DNA of 34,596 bases from Oscillospiraceae bacterium. GTDB lineage: Bacteria; Bacillota; Clostridia; Oscillospirales; Ruminococcaceae. The stretch lies in NCBI GenBank assembly GCA_017555565.1, contig JAFZGF010000061.1:78431-113026 (forward strand). Reading direction: 5' to 3'. Below are positions 22,844-31,507 of the stretch, piece after piece. The stretch's first letter is position 1. Each line of letters begins with the position of its first letter. The notes beneath the pieces are model-generated. The model was not told where the DNA came from, did not search any database, and saw nothing but the letters and a program-made list of their open reading frames with translations. The translations under genes and the position numbers were made by a program.

Positions 22844-24100
22844 ATGGCAGTTCAGATTCATTATGGCGATATCCTTTATTCCGAAGACAGAAACAGTCTC
22901 AAAACTTTTGAAAAAAGCTATATAGTAGTAAAAGGCGGTATGGTGGAAGGCATTTATGACAGCATTCCACAGCAGTATGCTGATGCGCCTGTTACAGATC
23001 ACGGCCGAGGTGTTATCATCCCTGCATTCTCCGACCTGCATGTACACGCTTCACAGTACACAGAACGCGGTCTGGGTATGGACTGCCTGCTGTACGACTG
23101 GCTCAACGACTACACATTCCCACAGGAAGCAAAATTTGCTGACCTTGACTATGCAAAGGATGCATACGATGCCTTTGTGGACGAACTTATTGCCAACGGT
23201 ACATTCCACGCTGCAATTTTCGCCACAATCCATCGCCCAGCCACAAACTATCTGTTCAAGATAATGGAAGAAAAAGGTCTTTACGGCTATGTTGGCAAGG
23301 TAAATATGGATATGGGTGCACCTGATTTTCTGTGTGAAACCACAGAAGAATCCCTGGCAGAAACAGAAAAATATCTGGCAGAACATACAGAATGCACCAC
23401 AGTAAAACCAATTATCACTCCTCGTTTTGCACCAACCTGCTCCCAGGAACTTATCACAGGTCTGGGCAGACTGGCACAGAAATACAAAAGGGGTCTTCAC
23501 ACACATATTGTTGAATCAAAATGGGAAGCAGCCGAAGCTCTGAAACTGTTCCCAGACCACGGCTCTGATGCTGAAATTTACGAACGCGCAGGCCTTATGG
23601 ACAACGGTCCGGTTGTGCTGGCCCACGTTATCTTCCCAACAGAAGAAGATATCCGTATTATGAAAAAACACAATGCAGTTGCAGTTCACTGCCCAGACGC
23701 TACTACAAACGTTATCGCAGGCATTATGCCTCTGGCAACACTCCAGGACAAAGGTGTGGATGTTTGTGTAGGTTCAGACGTTGGCGGCGGCCATCACCTG
23801 GCAGTTTACAAACAGGTGGCAAGAGCTGTTCAGTTGTCCAAAATCAAGGAATTCTACGAACCACAGGAAAGCAGAACAATCAACTTTGCAAATGCTTTTT
23901 ACTGTGCTACAAAAGTGGGCGGCTCTGCCTTTGGCAAAATGGGCAGTCTTGAACCCGGCTACCACTTCAACGCCATCGTAGTTGACAATGTGGAAGACAA
24001 AGGCATTCTTCTTACACCTGCTGAAAGAGTGGAACGTTTCTGCTACATCGGTGACGACAGAAACATCGTGGCAAGATATATTAACGGCAAAGCATTATAA
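22844..24100 (+). CDS. guaD: Guanine deaminase (amidohydrolase family)
   Basis: A 418-residue metal-dependent amidohydrolase that fits guanine deaminase, which converts guanine to xanthine and ammonia. Motifs are H66-V-H68 (HVHASQY, where guanine deaminases have H-x-H-x-x-Q-Y), PRFAPTCS (193-200), H219-T-H221 with IVES and E224, H261 (VVLAHVIF), HCPDATTNV (282-290) and the metal aspartate D312 in GSDVGGG. The ATG at 22844 follows TGGAGGAC; an in-frame ATG at 22784 overlaps the promoter. It is a single-gene unit with a terminator at each side. A related purine or triazine hydrolase cannot be excluded. Confidence 0.85.
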   Translation: MAVQIHYGDILYSEDRNSLKTFEKSYIVVKGGMVEGIYDSIPQQYADAPVTDHGRGVIIPAFSDLHVHASQYTERGLGMDCLLYDWLNDYTFPQEAKFADLDYAKDAYDAFVDELIANGTFHAAIFATIHRPATNYLFKIMEEKGLYGYVGKVNMDMGAPDFLCETTEESLAETEKYLAEHTECTTVKPIITPRFAPTCSQELITGLGRLAQKYKRGLHTHIVESKWEAAEALKLFPDHGSDAEIYERAGLMDNGPVVLAHVIFPTEEDIRIMKKHNAVAVHCPDATTNVIAGIMPLATLQDKGVDVCVGSDVGGGHHLAVYKQVARAVQLSKIKEFYEPQESRTINFANAFYCATKVGGSAFGKMGSLEPGYHFNAIVVDNVEDKGILLTPAERVERFCYIGDDRNIVARYINGKAL

Positions 24101-24107
24101 TAACTAC

Positions 24108-24138
24108 AAAAACCTGCAGATTTCTGCAGGTTTTTACT
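24108..24138 (+). terminator. Terminator of the guanine deaminase gene
   Basis: A 12-bp perfect stem (24108-24119 with 24124-24135), ATTT loop and T-rich tract. Confidence 0.88.
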
Positions 24139-24156
24139 TTTATATTTTGTTTTTTA

Positions 24157-24186
24157 TTGTCAAGGTTGTTATGATAGTGTTATAAT
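24157..24186 (+). promoter_or_regulatory. Promoter of the extracellular protein-MscS operon
   Basis: TTGTCA (24157-24162), an 18-bp spacer and TATAAT (24181-24186) with an extended TG. It lies 41 bp before the start at 24228. Confidence 0.65.
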
Positions 24187-24227
24187 ATATTAAATATAGA
24201 GATAAATAGAGGAAAGGATGTGAATAA

Positions 24228-26831
24228 ATGTCTGATTTCTATTCAGGAGAAGCTCATCAGAATGTAAGCGAGTTTTTTCCACGGAAAGCCAGAACAGGCA
24301 AAAGAAGCATCAAAATACCTGCAGCCAAAATATTGGCGGCAATCGCAGGGGCGGCAGTAACGGCAACGCTGCTTTTCTCGGCCTTTGTTGACTGTTTCGC
24401 CAGCGAAATCCTGCCAGACAAAGCAACCCTCAATGTAAGCGTAATGAATCTTGAGCGGGAGCGGGAGGTAGAATGGCTGTTGTATGAAGAAGGGTCTGAC
24501 ACACCTGTACAACAGGGTGATATGGACAGCCAAAGGGAAACTATCCCGATTGATAACCTTGCCCCTGATACAAAGTACAGAATAGTTTTTATAACTCATA
24601 CAGAAGATGGAGAAAAGCAACTGGGCGAGTATGAATTCACCACACCGGGCCAGAAAGCACCTGCTGTGTCACCGTTGCCAAGTGCGGTACCACCGCCACC
24701 GGCACAACCGACACCACCGGCTGTAATACCATCACCGGAACCAAGCCCAAGCATCAGTCCAAGCCCATCGCCAAGACCAAGCTTGAGCCCATCTCCGACA
24801 CCAACACCTACACCTGTGCCGGAACCAACACCTCCGCCTATTCCAGCACCGATTATGGGAACACCATATCTGGACAACATCGCCCAGGGTGCAGACAGTG
24901 ACCCATTCAGCAGGCTGAACTTCCCGTATGATCTTAACAGCAGCGATACCTACATCAACGAAATGGTAAGCTTGCTGGTAACATACACAATTGAAGAAGA
25001 GGACAATGAATACACAGACAGCTACGAAATAACACCGGAAAACACAACAGCACCGGATGTGGAACTGTTCTATCGCGGCAGCCTTACATCATCGGCTGTG
25101 CTGACATATAACAGAACAGAATACGATGAAGACGGTAACGTAGTAGGCGTTGAAGAAAATCTGACAGTTACAAGTGACCAACTGAATATTCAGTCACTGT
25201 TTATCAATTCTGTTTCTGATATGAACTATGGTTATAATGGCGGTGTTACACTGACAGATATTGCGGTTGACGATGAAAACGTGCTGGCTGGTAAAATGGT
25301 AATTGATGTAGGCAGCGGCAAATATGCAGCGAAAAATACAACAAGCCTGCTGACAATACCTTATTCTGACCCAGACAGCGGTTACGAAGGCAGTATCAGA
25401 TACGAAATCACAGGCTCTGATATCAGAACTATTGAAGGTGAACTTGACTTCACCCCAGTTACTTCCACCGGCTCTGATGTAACCACAGACTTCCAGATCG
25501 ACCTGCGGCCATTTGGTCTTACACGGGGCCAGACATACACAATAACTGTATGGGCAGATGCGGCGTGGTCACTGGACGGCACTCTTTTGGGCAGTTCATC
25601 AGGTGATGGCGACGCAACATTTACCGCCAAGGCTACACCACCAAAAATCACAAATGTAGCTCTTTATGATTATATTACACCTACATACCCTCCAAGTGCT
25701 GAAAATGGCAATACAATAGATGTGCTGTATGAAATGACTTCCGGAGATGGTGGTGCTATTACAGGTCTGAATATAACAGATACAATCACTTGGCTTGATC
25801 CACTGACTGAACAGCAGATCGGCAGCACAACCAATCAGTATGCTTATGGTGCAGATGATCTCCCGCTGGAAGATCCATCCTATGTGCCATTCAATCACCA
25901 AGGCTCAACAGTCAACGAAAATGATCTGAGTGAAGATACATTTGAAACAAGCAACAGTTACTTCAGATACACATCCAAAGCTGAAATGAGTTACACTCTT
26001 GGCGACCAAAGCGGTACATCAACCAGCAGCGAATTTGTACTGGAACCTGCATTCTATATTGACAGTCCGTCAGGAAACAGCATTACTGTAGACAAAGACA
26101 GCATTGTACTTACAGATAATGGTATCGAGATGAATGTAAGTGCATATCTGGGCAACATTCACCAGGGCGAAAACACCACACTTTCACCATATGATGTTAT
26201 TATCGGTACAAGTGGCTCAGATGGTGAGTGGATAGACCTTGAGTCAGACCTTGTAGAAATAGGCAGTGATGGTTCTGTTACAATTACAGACTACCCAATT
26301 TTTGTACCATATATCGCAACCAATGGCGATGGCACAGTTACAATCAGAGCACAGGTTTATGGTGAAACCTTCGCACAAGATTCAGATGGGTATGACAGAT
26401 ATATCTTGGGTTCACAGACATATGTAGAGGAAAAAATTGAAATTCCTGGTGGCTATACACTGCGCCTTGCAAAAGCTGAAATAGGTGATGAGGCACATCT
26501 GGCAGGTTATCTGGACCTGTTCGAAGCAAGTATGTCAAATTATAGTGCATATCGTATGACTGAAATGACAGTTTACGGCGGCGAAACAATCTCGATTGAT
26601 TTTGTTTTCACAGGCGATGTTGAAGTAAGCAGTCTGGCAGCATTTATACAGTATACAGATCCGGATGGAAACATCGTATCTGATCAGGTGCCATTTGAGC
26701 CAGGACACTACTATTTCACATCTGAAGAAGATTGCAATATAGTATATGGTTACCTTGAATACTATGTACCAATGGATATTTCGTCAGACATAGAATTGCA
26801 ACCTGCATGGTATGTGTTTGAACAACACTAA
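24228..26831 (+). CDS. Large membrane-anchored extracellular protein with proline-rich stalk
   Basis: An 867-residue protein of unknown function. A cytoplasmic N-terminus of about 30 residues is followed by one membrane segment (about 32-58), so the rest faces outward. Residues 63-140 look like a fibronectin-III-type beta domain (NLAPDTKYRIVF...YEFTTPG). A proline/serine/threonine stalk (about 144-209) with S-P and T-P repeats follows. The remainder is acidic, Thr/Ser/Gly-rich and beta-rich, with several Ig- or Fn3-like segments (for example LTRGQTYTITVWADAAW near 430). There is no LPxTG or other C-terminal anchor. It may be a surface adhesin or sensor. An MscS channel gene begins 34 bp downstream with no terminator between. 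Codon use resembles the chromosomal genes. Confidence 0.75.
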   Translation: MSDFYSGEAHQNVSEFFPRKARTGKRSIKIPAAKILAAIAGAAVTATLLFSAFVDCFASEILPDKATLNVSVMNLEREREVEWLLYEEGSDTPVQQGDMDSQRETIPIDNLAPDTKYRIVFITHTEDGEKQLGEYEFTTPGQKAPAVSPLPSAVPPPPAQPTPPAVIPSPEPSPSISPSPSPRPSLSPSPTPTPTPVPEPTPPPIPAPIMGTPYLDNIAQGADSDPFSRLNFPYDLNSSDTYINEMVSLLVTYTIEEEDNEYTDSYEITPENTTAPDVELFYRGSLTSSAVLTYNRTEYDEDGNVVGVEENLTVTSDQLNIQSLFINSVSDMNYGYNGGVTLTDIAVDDENVLAGKMVIDVGSGKYAAKNTTSLLTIPYSDPDSGYEGSIRYEITGSDIRTIEGELDFTPVTSTGSDVTTDFQIDLRPFGLTRGQTYTITVWADAAWSLDGTLLGSSSGDGDATFTAKATPPKITNVALYDYITPTYPPSAENGNTIDVLYEMTSGDGGAITGLNITDTITWLDPLTEQQIGSTTNQYAYGADDLPLEDPSYVPFNHQGSTVNENDLSEDTFETSNSYFRYTSKAEMSYTLGDQSGTSTSSEFVLEPAFYIDSPSGNSITVDKDSIVLTDNGIEMNVSAYLGNIHQGENTTLSPYDVIIGTSGSDGEWIDLESDLVEIGSDGSVTITDYPIFVPYIATNGDGTVTIRAQVYGETFAQDSDGYDRYILGSQTYVEEKIEIPGGYTLRLAKAEIGDEAHLAGYLDLFEASMSNYSAYRMTEMTVYGGETISIDFVFTGDVEVSSLAAFIQYTDPDGNIVSDQVPFEPGHYYFTSEEDCNIVYGYLEYYVPMDISSDIELQPAWYVFEQH

Positions 26832-26865
26832 TAGAAATAATTAAATCTCAATGAGGTATATAAAT

Positions 26866-27798
26866 ATGAAAAAATCAAACAGTTTAGTTAAAACAGTTGT
26901 TCTTGCAGTGCTGCTGATAGTACTGCTGAACCCTGGTATGAACCCGCTCCTTGGCGAAGGTGTTAAAAATGCTGCTGTAGCAGAAATCCAGAAAACATTC
27001 GGTGTTCTGGCTGGCGGTACAACAGGTGTTTTCTCACCTGCAAGACTTATGACAGTGCTGGCTGTAATTATCTTTATGTGGCTGCTTACAACAGTTTCCT
27101 GCGCAGTTATTGCAAAAATTTCCAAAGGCAAACGCCGTAGCGAAACAGTTGCCAGTCTGACAATCAGCGTTATCAAAGTTGTGGGCGCCATCGCTACAAT
27201 CGTATGGGTTCTGTCAGTTCTTGGTGTTGACATCGGCACTATCTTTGCTTCCCTCGGCATTATGTCACTGATCATAGGCTTTGGTGTTCAGTCACTTATC
27301 GAAGACTGTGTAACAGGTCTGTTTATCATCTTTGAAGGCATCTACAACATCGGCGACATTATCGTGCTGGATACATTCCGCGGCACAGTTGAAAAAATCA
27401 CTCTGCGTACAACTACACTTAAAGATACAGGCGGCAATCTGCAGGTTATCAACAACTCAGATATCCGCAATATCCAGAACCGTTCTGCTGTTGAATCCCT
27501 GGCTATCTGCGACATCGGCATCACATACGAAGCTGATATCCGTGAAGTTGAAAAACTTGTTCTTCCAGAACTGCCAAGAATCTATGAAGAAAACAAAGAC
27601 GTATTCCTTGGCGTTCCAAAATACTCCGGCGTACAGTCTCTGGATGCTTCCAGCGTAACACTCAGATTCAACGTAGCTACAAAAGAAGAAAACTTCTTCC
27701 CAGCTACAAGACGTCTCAACAGAGAAATGAAATGTCTTTTTGACGACAAAGGTATCGAAATTCCATTCAACCAGCTGGTTATCCATCAGGCAAAATAA
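26866..27798 (+). CDS. MscS-family mechanosensitive channel
   Basis: A 310-residue membrane protein. Three or four N-terminal membrane segments precede the MscS core: GTIFASLGIMSLIIGFGVQ is the pore-lining helix with its glycine/alanine packing pattern, followed by SLIEDCVTGLFIIFE and the beta domain (GDIIVLDTFRGTVEKITLRTTTL), then an alpha/beta C-terminal domain ending in IPFNQLVIH. MscS channels release solutes at hypo-osmotic shock. The ATG at 26866 is preceded by GAGG at 26853-26856; the in-frame ATG at 26851 overlaps that site. It follows the large extracellular protein and likely shares its promoter. Confidence 0.9.
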   Translation: MKKSNSLVKTVVLAVLLIVLLNPGMNPLLGEGVKNAAVAEIQKTFGVLAGGTTGVFSPARLMTVLAVIIFMWLLTTVSCAVIAKISKGKRRSETVASLTISVIKVVGAIATIVWVLSVLGVDIGTIFASLGIMSLIIGFGVQSLIEDCVTGLFIIFEGIYNIGDIIVLDTFRGTVEKITLRTTTLKDTGGNLQVINNSDIRNIQNRSAVESLAICDIGITYEADIREVEKLVLPELPRIYEENKDVFLGVPKYSGVQSLDASSVTLRFNVATKEENFFPATRRLNREMKCLFDDKGIEIPFNQLVIHQAK

Positions 27799-27815
27799 TA
27801 ATTACACAACAAAAA

Positions 27816-27848
27816 CCCCCGTAAGATTTAATCTTACGGGGGCTATTA
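27816..27848. terminator. Bidirectional terminator
   Basis: A 12-bp perfect stem (27816-27827 with 27831-27842), three-base loop, between the convergent mscS and asparaginase genes; A-tract on one side and T/A-rich DNA on the other. Confidence 0.88.
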
Positions 27849-27862
27849 TTTTTATTATATTA

Positions 27863-28726
27863 TCAGATTACACCGAACATAATTGCGTACATTGCCCAGT
27901 CGATAGATGTATCAACTACAGGAATAAATTTGTTTACGCCGGAATGTGCTTCATAGATGGCTTCCACTTTGCCATAGATACACTGGCTCTTGATGTAAAC
28001 TTTTACACCCTTTTCTTTCAGCGCGTCAAATGCGGCTTCCTGGTGTTTTGGCATACCGCCTGCACCCAGCACCAGCACCAGCACAGCGTCGCAGTCTGCA
28101 TAGTGGCCGATTGTTTCTGCGTCAAGGTTAGGTGTGATGTAGATAAGGCCCACTTTTCTAACTGGTTTTTCTATCAGCTTTTCTTCGCCCTGAGGTATTT
28201 CTCTCTGACCGTCAATATAGTCTTTAACCACACTTTCAAAAGCTGTAAAGCCTTCTGTTTCCATTTTTGTTGCAGATTTTGCAGGGATAAGACGATGGAA
28301 AATCGCCAGGCAAGTGCCCACATAACCTTCCATAGCGGCTTTTACAGCCAGGTTCAGATTGTCGATGGCGTCTGTGCCTTCCTGTGGCAGTGGCAGCTGT
28401 GCACCGGTGATAATGATGGATTTTTTAAAGCCAGGCAGAGCACAGTCAAGATATGCGGCTGTGTATGCCATACTGTCTGTGCCGTGTGTAATGATAAATG
28501 CATCGTAGTCGTCTTTATTGCCCCAGATGATTTCAGCCAGCTCGGCTCTGTCATCATCTGTCATAATTGAAGAGTCTATCAGTTTGAAATCGCAGATGTC
28601 GATATCTGCATCCTGATATGCACAGTATTCCATAATGTCTACACCTTTCAGTGTAGGCATCAGTCCGTTTTCAGTTGGTGTGCAGGCCAAGGTACCGCCA
28701 GTGGTAATCATCAGTATTCTGTTCAT
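27863..28726 (-). CDS. Type I L-asparaginase
   Basis: A 287-residue cytoplasmic enzyme that hydrolyses L-asparagine to aspartate and ammonia. The two catalytic threonine motifs are TTGGT (8-12) and HGTDS (81-85). GAQLPLPQEGTDAIDNL and a C-terminal domain with VLVLGAGGMP are typical. The protein is shorter than the usual ~330 residues. There is no signal peptide. A GGAGG site lies 7 nt before the ATG at 28726; an earlier ATG at 28738 overlaps that site. The thioredoxin-like gene ends 30 bp upstream on the same strand, so both are probably one transcript. Confidence 0.85.
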   Translation of the reverse strand: MNRILMITTGGTLACTPTENGLMPTLKGVDIMEYCAYQDADIDICDFKLIDSSIMTDDDRAELAEIIWGNKDDYDAFIITHGTDSMAYTAAYLDCALPGFKKSIIITGAQLPLPQEGTDAIDNLNLAVKAAMEGYVGTCLAIFHRLIPAKSATKMETEGFTAFESVVKDYIDGQREIPQGEEKLIEKPVRKVGLIYITPNLDAETIGHYADCDAVLVLVLGAGGMPKHQEAAFDALKEKGVKVYIKSQCIYGKVEAIYEAHSGVNKFIPVVDTSIDWAMYAIMFGVI

Positions 28727-28756
28727 ATTATCCTCCATTTATATGTCTGTAATTTA

Positions 28757-29020
28757 TTATCCGTTCATTGCTTCATCCAGAATTTTCAGCAGGGCTTCTT
28801 TTGTCACTTTGCCCTCGTGTCTGTTTATGCCGTCAACAAAAAAGCAAGGCACATAGAAATAGTCCATCATACTGCAATATTCCATATTGGTGCTTTCTTC
28901 TATGGGATATATATCCAGCTTTTTGTACTGTGGGTTTTCCTCCATCAACTGCTCCAGCATCTCATCAGCTTTTTTGCAGTATGGACAGCCTTTCAGATAA
29001 AAATAATCGATTTTCTTCAT
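28757..29020 (-). CDS. Glutaredoxin/thioredoxin-like protein (CPYC)
   Basis: An 87-residue redox protein with C12-P-Y-C15 near the N-terminus (LKGCPYCKKADEML) and a cis-proline segment VPCFFVDG (57-64). CPYC is the classical glutaredoxin active site. A further cysteine sits beside the cis-proline (YVPCF). A GGAG site precedes the start at 29020. It is the first gene of a probable unit with asparaginase. The electron donor is unknown. Confidence 0.82.
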   Translation of the reverse strand: MKKIDYFYLKGCPYCKKADEMLEQLMEENPQYKKLDIYPIEESTNMEYCSMMDYFYVPCFFVDGINRHEGKVTKEALLKILDEAMNG

Positions 29021-29048
29021 AAATTCTCCGTTTAACTGTTATAGAATC

Positions 29049-29057
29049 AGTATATCA
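29049..29057 (-). promoter_or_regulatory. Extended -10 promoter of the thioredoxin-asparaginase unit
   Basis: On the minus strand TGATATACT (29057-29049) is an extended -10 element 28 bp upstream of the start at 29020; the -35 is weak (TTTAAA). Confidence 0.4.
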
Positions 29058-29118
29058 CACTATACAGTAAATTTAAAAGTATGATTTTATATATAGTATA
29101 TATTTCTTTGCCTTTTTG

Positions 29119-29127
29119 TGCTAAAAT
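29119..29127 (+). promoter_or_regulatory. Possible promoter of recG
   Basis: TGCTAAAAT: an extended -10-like element, 29 bp before the recG ATG; no clear -35. Confidence 0.35.
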
Positions 29128-29156
29128 AAGTTAAAACAAACTTAAAGGTAACTATT

Positions 29157-31184
29157 ATGAGCGACATTTTACAGCAGGATATCAGATATTTAAAGGGTGT
29201 CGGTGAAAAACGAGCTGTTCAGCTGAACAGACTGGGGGTTTTCACCGTCAGTGACCTGCTGTATCTGTTGCCCCGAAGATATATAGATTATTCACAGCCT
29301 TATCAGCTGGCCTATGCCCCTTTTGACGAAGCCTGTGCAGTAAAAGCAACTGTACTGCAGTCAAAGGGCGGGGTACGTATCAAAGGTGGCCGCACTATGT
29401 TCAAAGTGCTGTGTGCTGACGAAACTGCCCGCCTGGAACTGACATTTTTCAACAGCGAATACACAGTTAAACAGCTGGAAATAGGAGAAGAATATATTTT
29501 TTACGGCAAAATCGGCGGCAGTATGGTAAATCGTCAAATGGTAAGTCCGATTTTTATACCGGCTTCATCACCGCTGACACGCCGGGCAGTTTATCCGCTG
29601 ACAGCAGGTCTGTCCGCAAAGATGATTTCCAATATGATGGCATCGGCTTTCAATGCCGTGCAGGAAATCCCTGATTTTATGCCACGGGGAATCCTTTCTG
29701 CCAATAATCTGCCGGATTTGTATACCGCTCTCAAAAACATACATTTCCCAAAAAACAATTCGGATTTACAGACGGCCACAAACCGCCTGGCTTTTGATGA
29801 GCTTTTCAGTCTCCAGCTGGGGCTGAATCTGTTGAACGGGCGGCAGCGCAGAAAAACCAATGTTAAGGTAAAATCAGTTAATATAGACGATTTTCTCCAC
29901 AGCCTGCCATACACACCTACAAATGCCCAGATGAGAGCTATAAGGGATATTCTTTTGGATTTCAAAGGGGAAAAATGTGCCAACCGCCTTGTCCAGGGGG
30001 ACGTAGGCAGCGGCAAAACCCTGGTGGCTATCAGCGCAATGTACTGTATGCATAAAAACGGCTATCAGTCCTGTATGATGGCACCTACCGAAATTCTGGC
30101 AAATCAGCATTACAACAATGTGAAAAAAATGCTGGAACCTTTCGGCGTAAAAGTAGGTCTGCTGACAGCAGGTCTGAAAGCAAAAGAACGCAGAGAGGTG
30201 CTGTCACAGCTGGAAAGCGGCGAAATCTCGGTGCTGATAGGTACACATTCTGTTTTGAGTGATAAGGTGCAGTTTAAAAATATGGCGCTGTTTATCACTG
30301 ACGAACAGCACCGCTTTGGTGTAAACCAGCGCAATATCGCCAACGAAAAAGGGGAAAACCCACACATTTTGGTAATGAGCGCCACACCAATCCCAAGAAC
30401 ATTGGCTATGATTATCTATGCAGGTATGCAGATAAGCGTAATTGACGAAATGCCAAAGGGCCGCAAGCCGGTGCAGACTCTGTTTGTGGGCACAGACAAA
30501 AGGCGGAGAATGTTCGGATTTATAGATAAGCACATAAAAGACGGTTATCAGTGCTATATTGTACTGCCAGCCATTGAAGAAAATGAAACAATGACCGACC
30601 TGCAGAGTGTGGAAAAGTACTGCAACGAAGTGGTGCGCCCTCTGTTGCCTCACGCAAGGGTAGGAATGCTCCACGGCAAGATGAAAAACCGGGAAAAAGA
30701 CCGGGTGATGACAGCTTTTTCCAATGGCGAAATCGACATCCTCTGTTCTACAACAGTTGTGGAAGTTGGGGTGGACGTGCCAAATGCCGCCCTTATGATA
30801 ATAGAAAACGCAGAAAGATATGGTCTGTCTGCATTGCATCAGCTTCGTGGCCGAGTAGGCCGCGGCACTGTGCAAAGCTGGTGCATTCTGGTCAGCGACA
30901 AGAAAACACCACAGGTGCAGGAACGCCTGCAGTTTATGGTGGCGAACCCCAGCGGATTTGCTGTCAGCCAGTATGACCTGGAACACCGTGGCCCAGGGGA
31001 TTTCTTCGGCAGCCGACAGCATGGCTTGCCGCTGATGAAAACTGCAAATCTGTGCAGTGACCTGTCTCTCACCAATGCGGCAAGAGATGCGGCCATAGCA
31101 GTTCTGTCTGACAGCCCGGATCTGAAAAAATACCCTATGATAAGACAGAGAACAGAAAAAATGTTCGAAAGTCTTACACTGTAA
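29157..31184 (+). CDS. recG: ATP-dependent DNA helicase RecG
   Basis: A 675-residue superfamily 2 translocase that reverses stalled forks and remodels branched DNA in recombination and repair. An N-terminal wedge/OB domain (about 1-145) begins with an HhH-like YLKGVGEKRAVQLNRLGVFTV. The helicase core has Walker A GDVGSGKT (281-288), TEILANQH, DEQH (382-385, the DExH box), SATPIPRT (408-415) and the C-terminal QLRGRVGRG motif VI. The length is normal for the family. An AAAGGT site precedes the ATG. Confidence 0.95.
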   Translation: MSDILQQDIRYLKGVGEKRAVQLNRLGVFTVSDLLYLLPRRYIDYSQPYQLAYAPFDEACAVKATVLQSKGGVRIKGGRTMFKVLCADETARLELTFFNSEYTVKQLEIGEEYIFYGKIGGSMVNRQMVSPIFIPASSPLTRRAVYPLTAGLSAKMISNMMASAFNAVQEIPDFMPRGILSANNLPDLYTALKNIHFPKNNSDLQTATNRLAFDELFSLQLGLNLLNGRQRRKTNVKVKSVNIDDFLHSLPYTPTNAQMRAIRDILLDFKGEKCANRLVQGDVGSGKTLVAISAMYCMHKNGYQSCMMAPTEILANQHYNNVKKMLEPFGVKVGLLTAGLKAKERREVLSQLESGEISVLIGTHSVLSDKVQFKNMALFITDEQHRFGVNQRNIANEKGENPHILVMSATPIPRTLAMIIYAGMQISVIDEMPKGRKPVQTLFVGTDKRRRMFGFIDKHIKDGYQCYIVLPAIEENETMTDLQSVEKYCNEVVRPLLPHARVGMLHGKMKNREKDRVMTAFSNGEIDILCSTTVVEVGVDVPNAALMIIENAERYGLSALHQLRGRVGRGTVQSWCILVSDKKTPQVQERLQFMVANPSGFAVSQYDLEHRGPGDFFGSRQHGLPLMKTANLCSDLSLTNAARDAAIAVLSDSPDLKKYPMIRQRTEKMFESLTL

Positions 31185-31189
31185 AATGT

Positions 31190-31220
31190 CACAGAGAAAA
31201 CAACTTTTGTTTTCTCTGTG
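31190..31220 (+). terminator. Hairpin after recG
   Basis: A 12-bp perfect stem (31190-31201 with 31209-31220) and seven-base loop directly after the recG stop. The T-tract is weak. Confidence 0.6.
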
Positions 31221-31362
31221 TATTTATATGTACTGTTTTTGATATATGTGTATATTTAATAAAAACAAATTGTATCTCTGAAAAACACATCTTAACTTTG
31301 TTTTATAAATTGTTTAATAAAATAATTCACAATTAGTTAACAAACTTTGCACAAATTAGGTT

Positions 31363-31454
31363 TATACTGTAATCAAGAAACAAAGATTTTTTCTCTCCTC
31401 TTAATAAAATATACTTCCCCTTGGTAAAAAGGTCCCGGCGCGGGACCTTTTTAC
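31363..31454 (+). ncRNA. Candidate C-rich small RNA
   Basis: The 320-bp gap between recG and spoVAC has no gene. It does contain a -10-like TATACT (31363-31368), then about 55 bp with two C-rich, purine-free runs (TCTCTCCTC near 31392 and CTTCCCCTT near 31414), then a perfect intrinsic terminator (31424-31454). A transcript of about 80 nt would expose CUCCU and CCCC, complementary to Shine-Dalgarno sites, as in the C-rich sRNAs of Firmicutes. The -35 is poor (AACAAA-like) and no ORF fits. Confidence 0.3.
31424..31454 (+). terminator. Perfect intrinsic terminator upstream of spoVAC
   Basis: A GC-rich stem GGTCCCG (31431-31437) with its complement (31441-31447), extended by A5/T5 and GTA/TAC pairs to about 15 bp, with a GCG loop. 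It insulates the spoVA operon from upstream transcription. Confidence 0.85.
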
Positions 31455-31458
31455 TTTT

Positions 31459-31488
31459 GTATAAAAACGGTTTTTATAACCCATAATT
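31459..31488 (+). promoter_or_regulatory. Forespore (sigma-G/F-type) promoter of the spoVA operon
   Basis: GTATA (31459-31463), an 18-bp spacer and CATAATT (31482-31488) match the sigma-G plan G-x-A-T-R and CAT-x-x-T-A except for the last base. No sigma-A pair is seen. spoVA operons are transcribed by sigma-G in the forespore, which supports the call. The implied leader is only about 12 nt, which is short. Confidence 0.45.
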
Positions 31489-31507
31489 TAAAAAACGAGG
31501 TGAGAAT

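Noticed and set aside
27740-28570. 276-aa open frame on the plus strand opposite asparaginase
   Set aside because: It runs antisense to the asparaginase gene, which has intact catalytic motifs; its Cys/Phe/His-rich composition is not protein-like.
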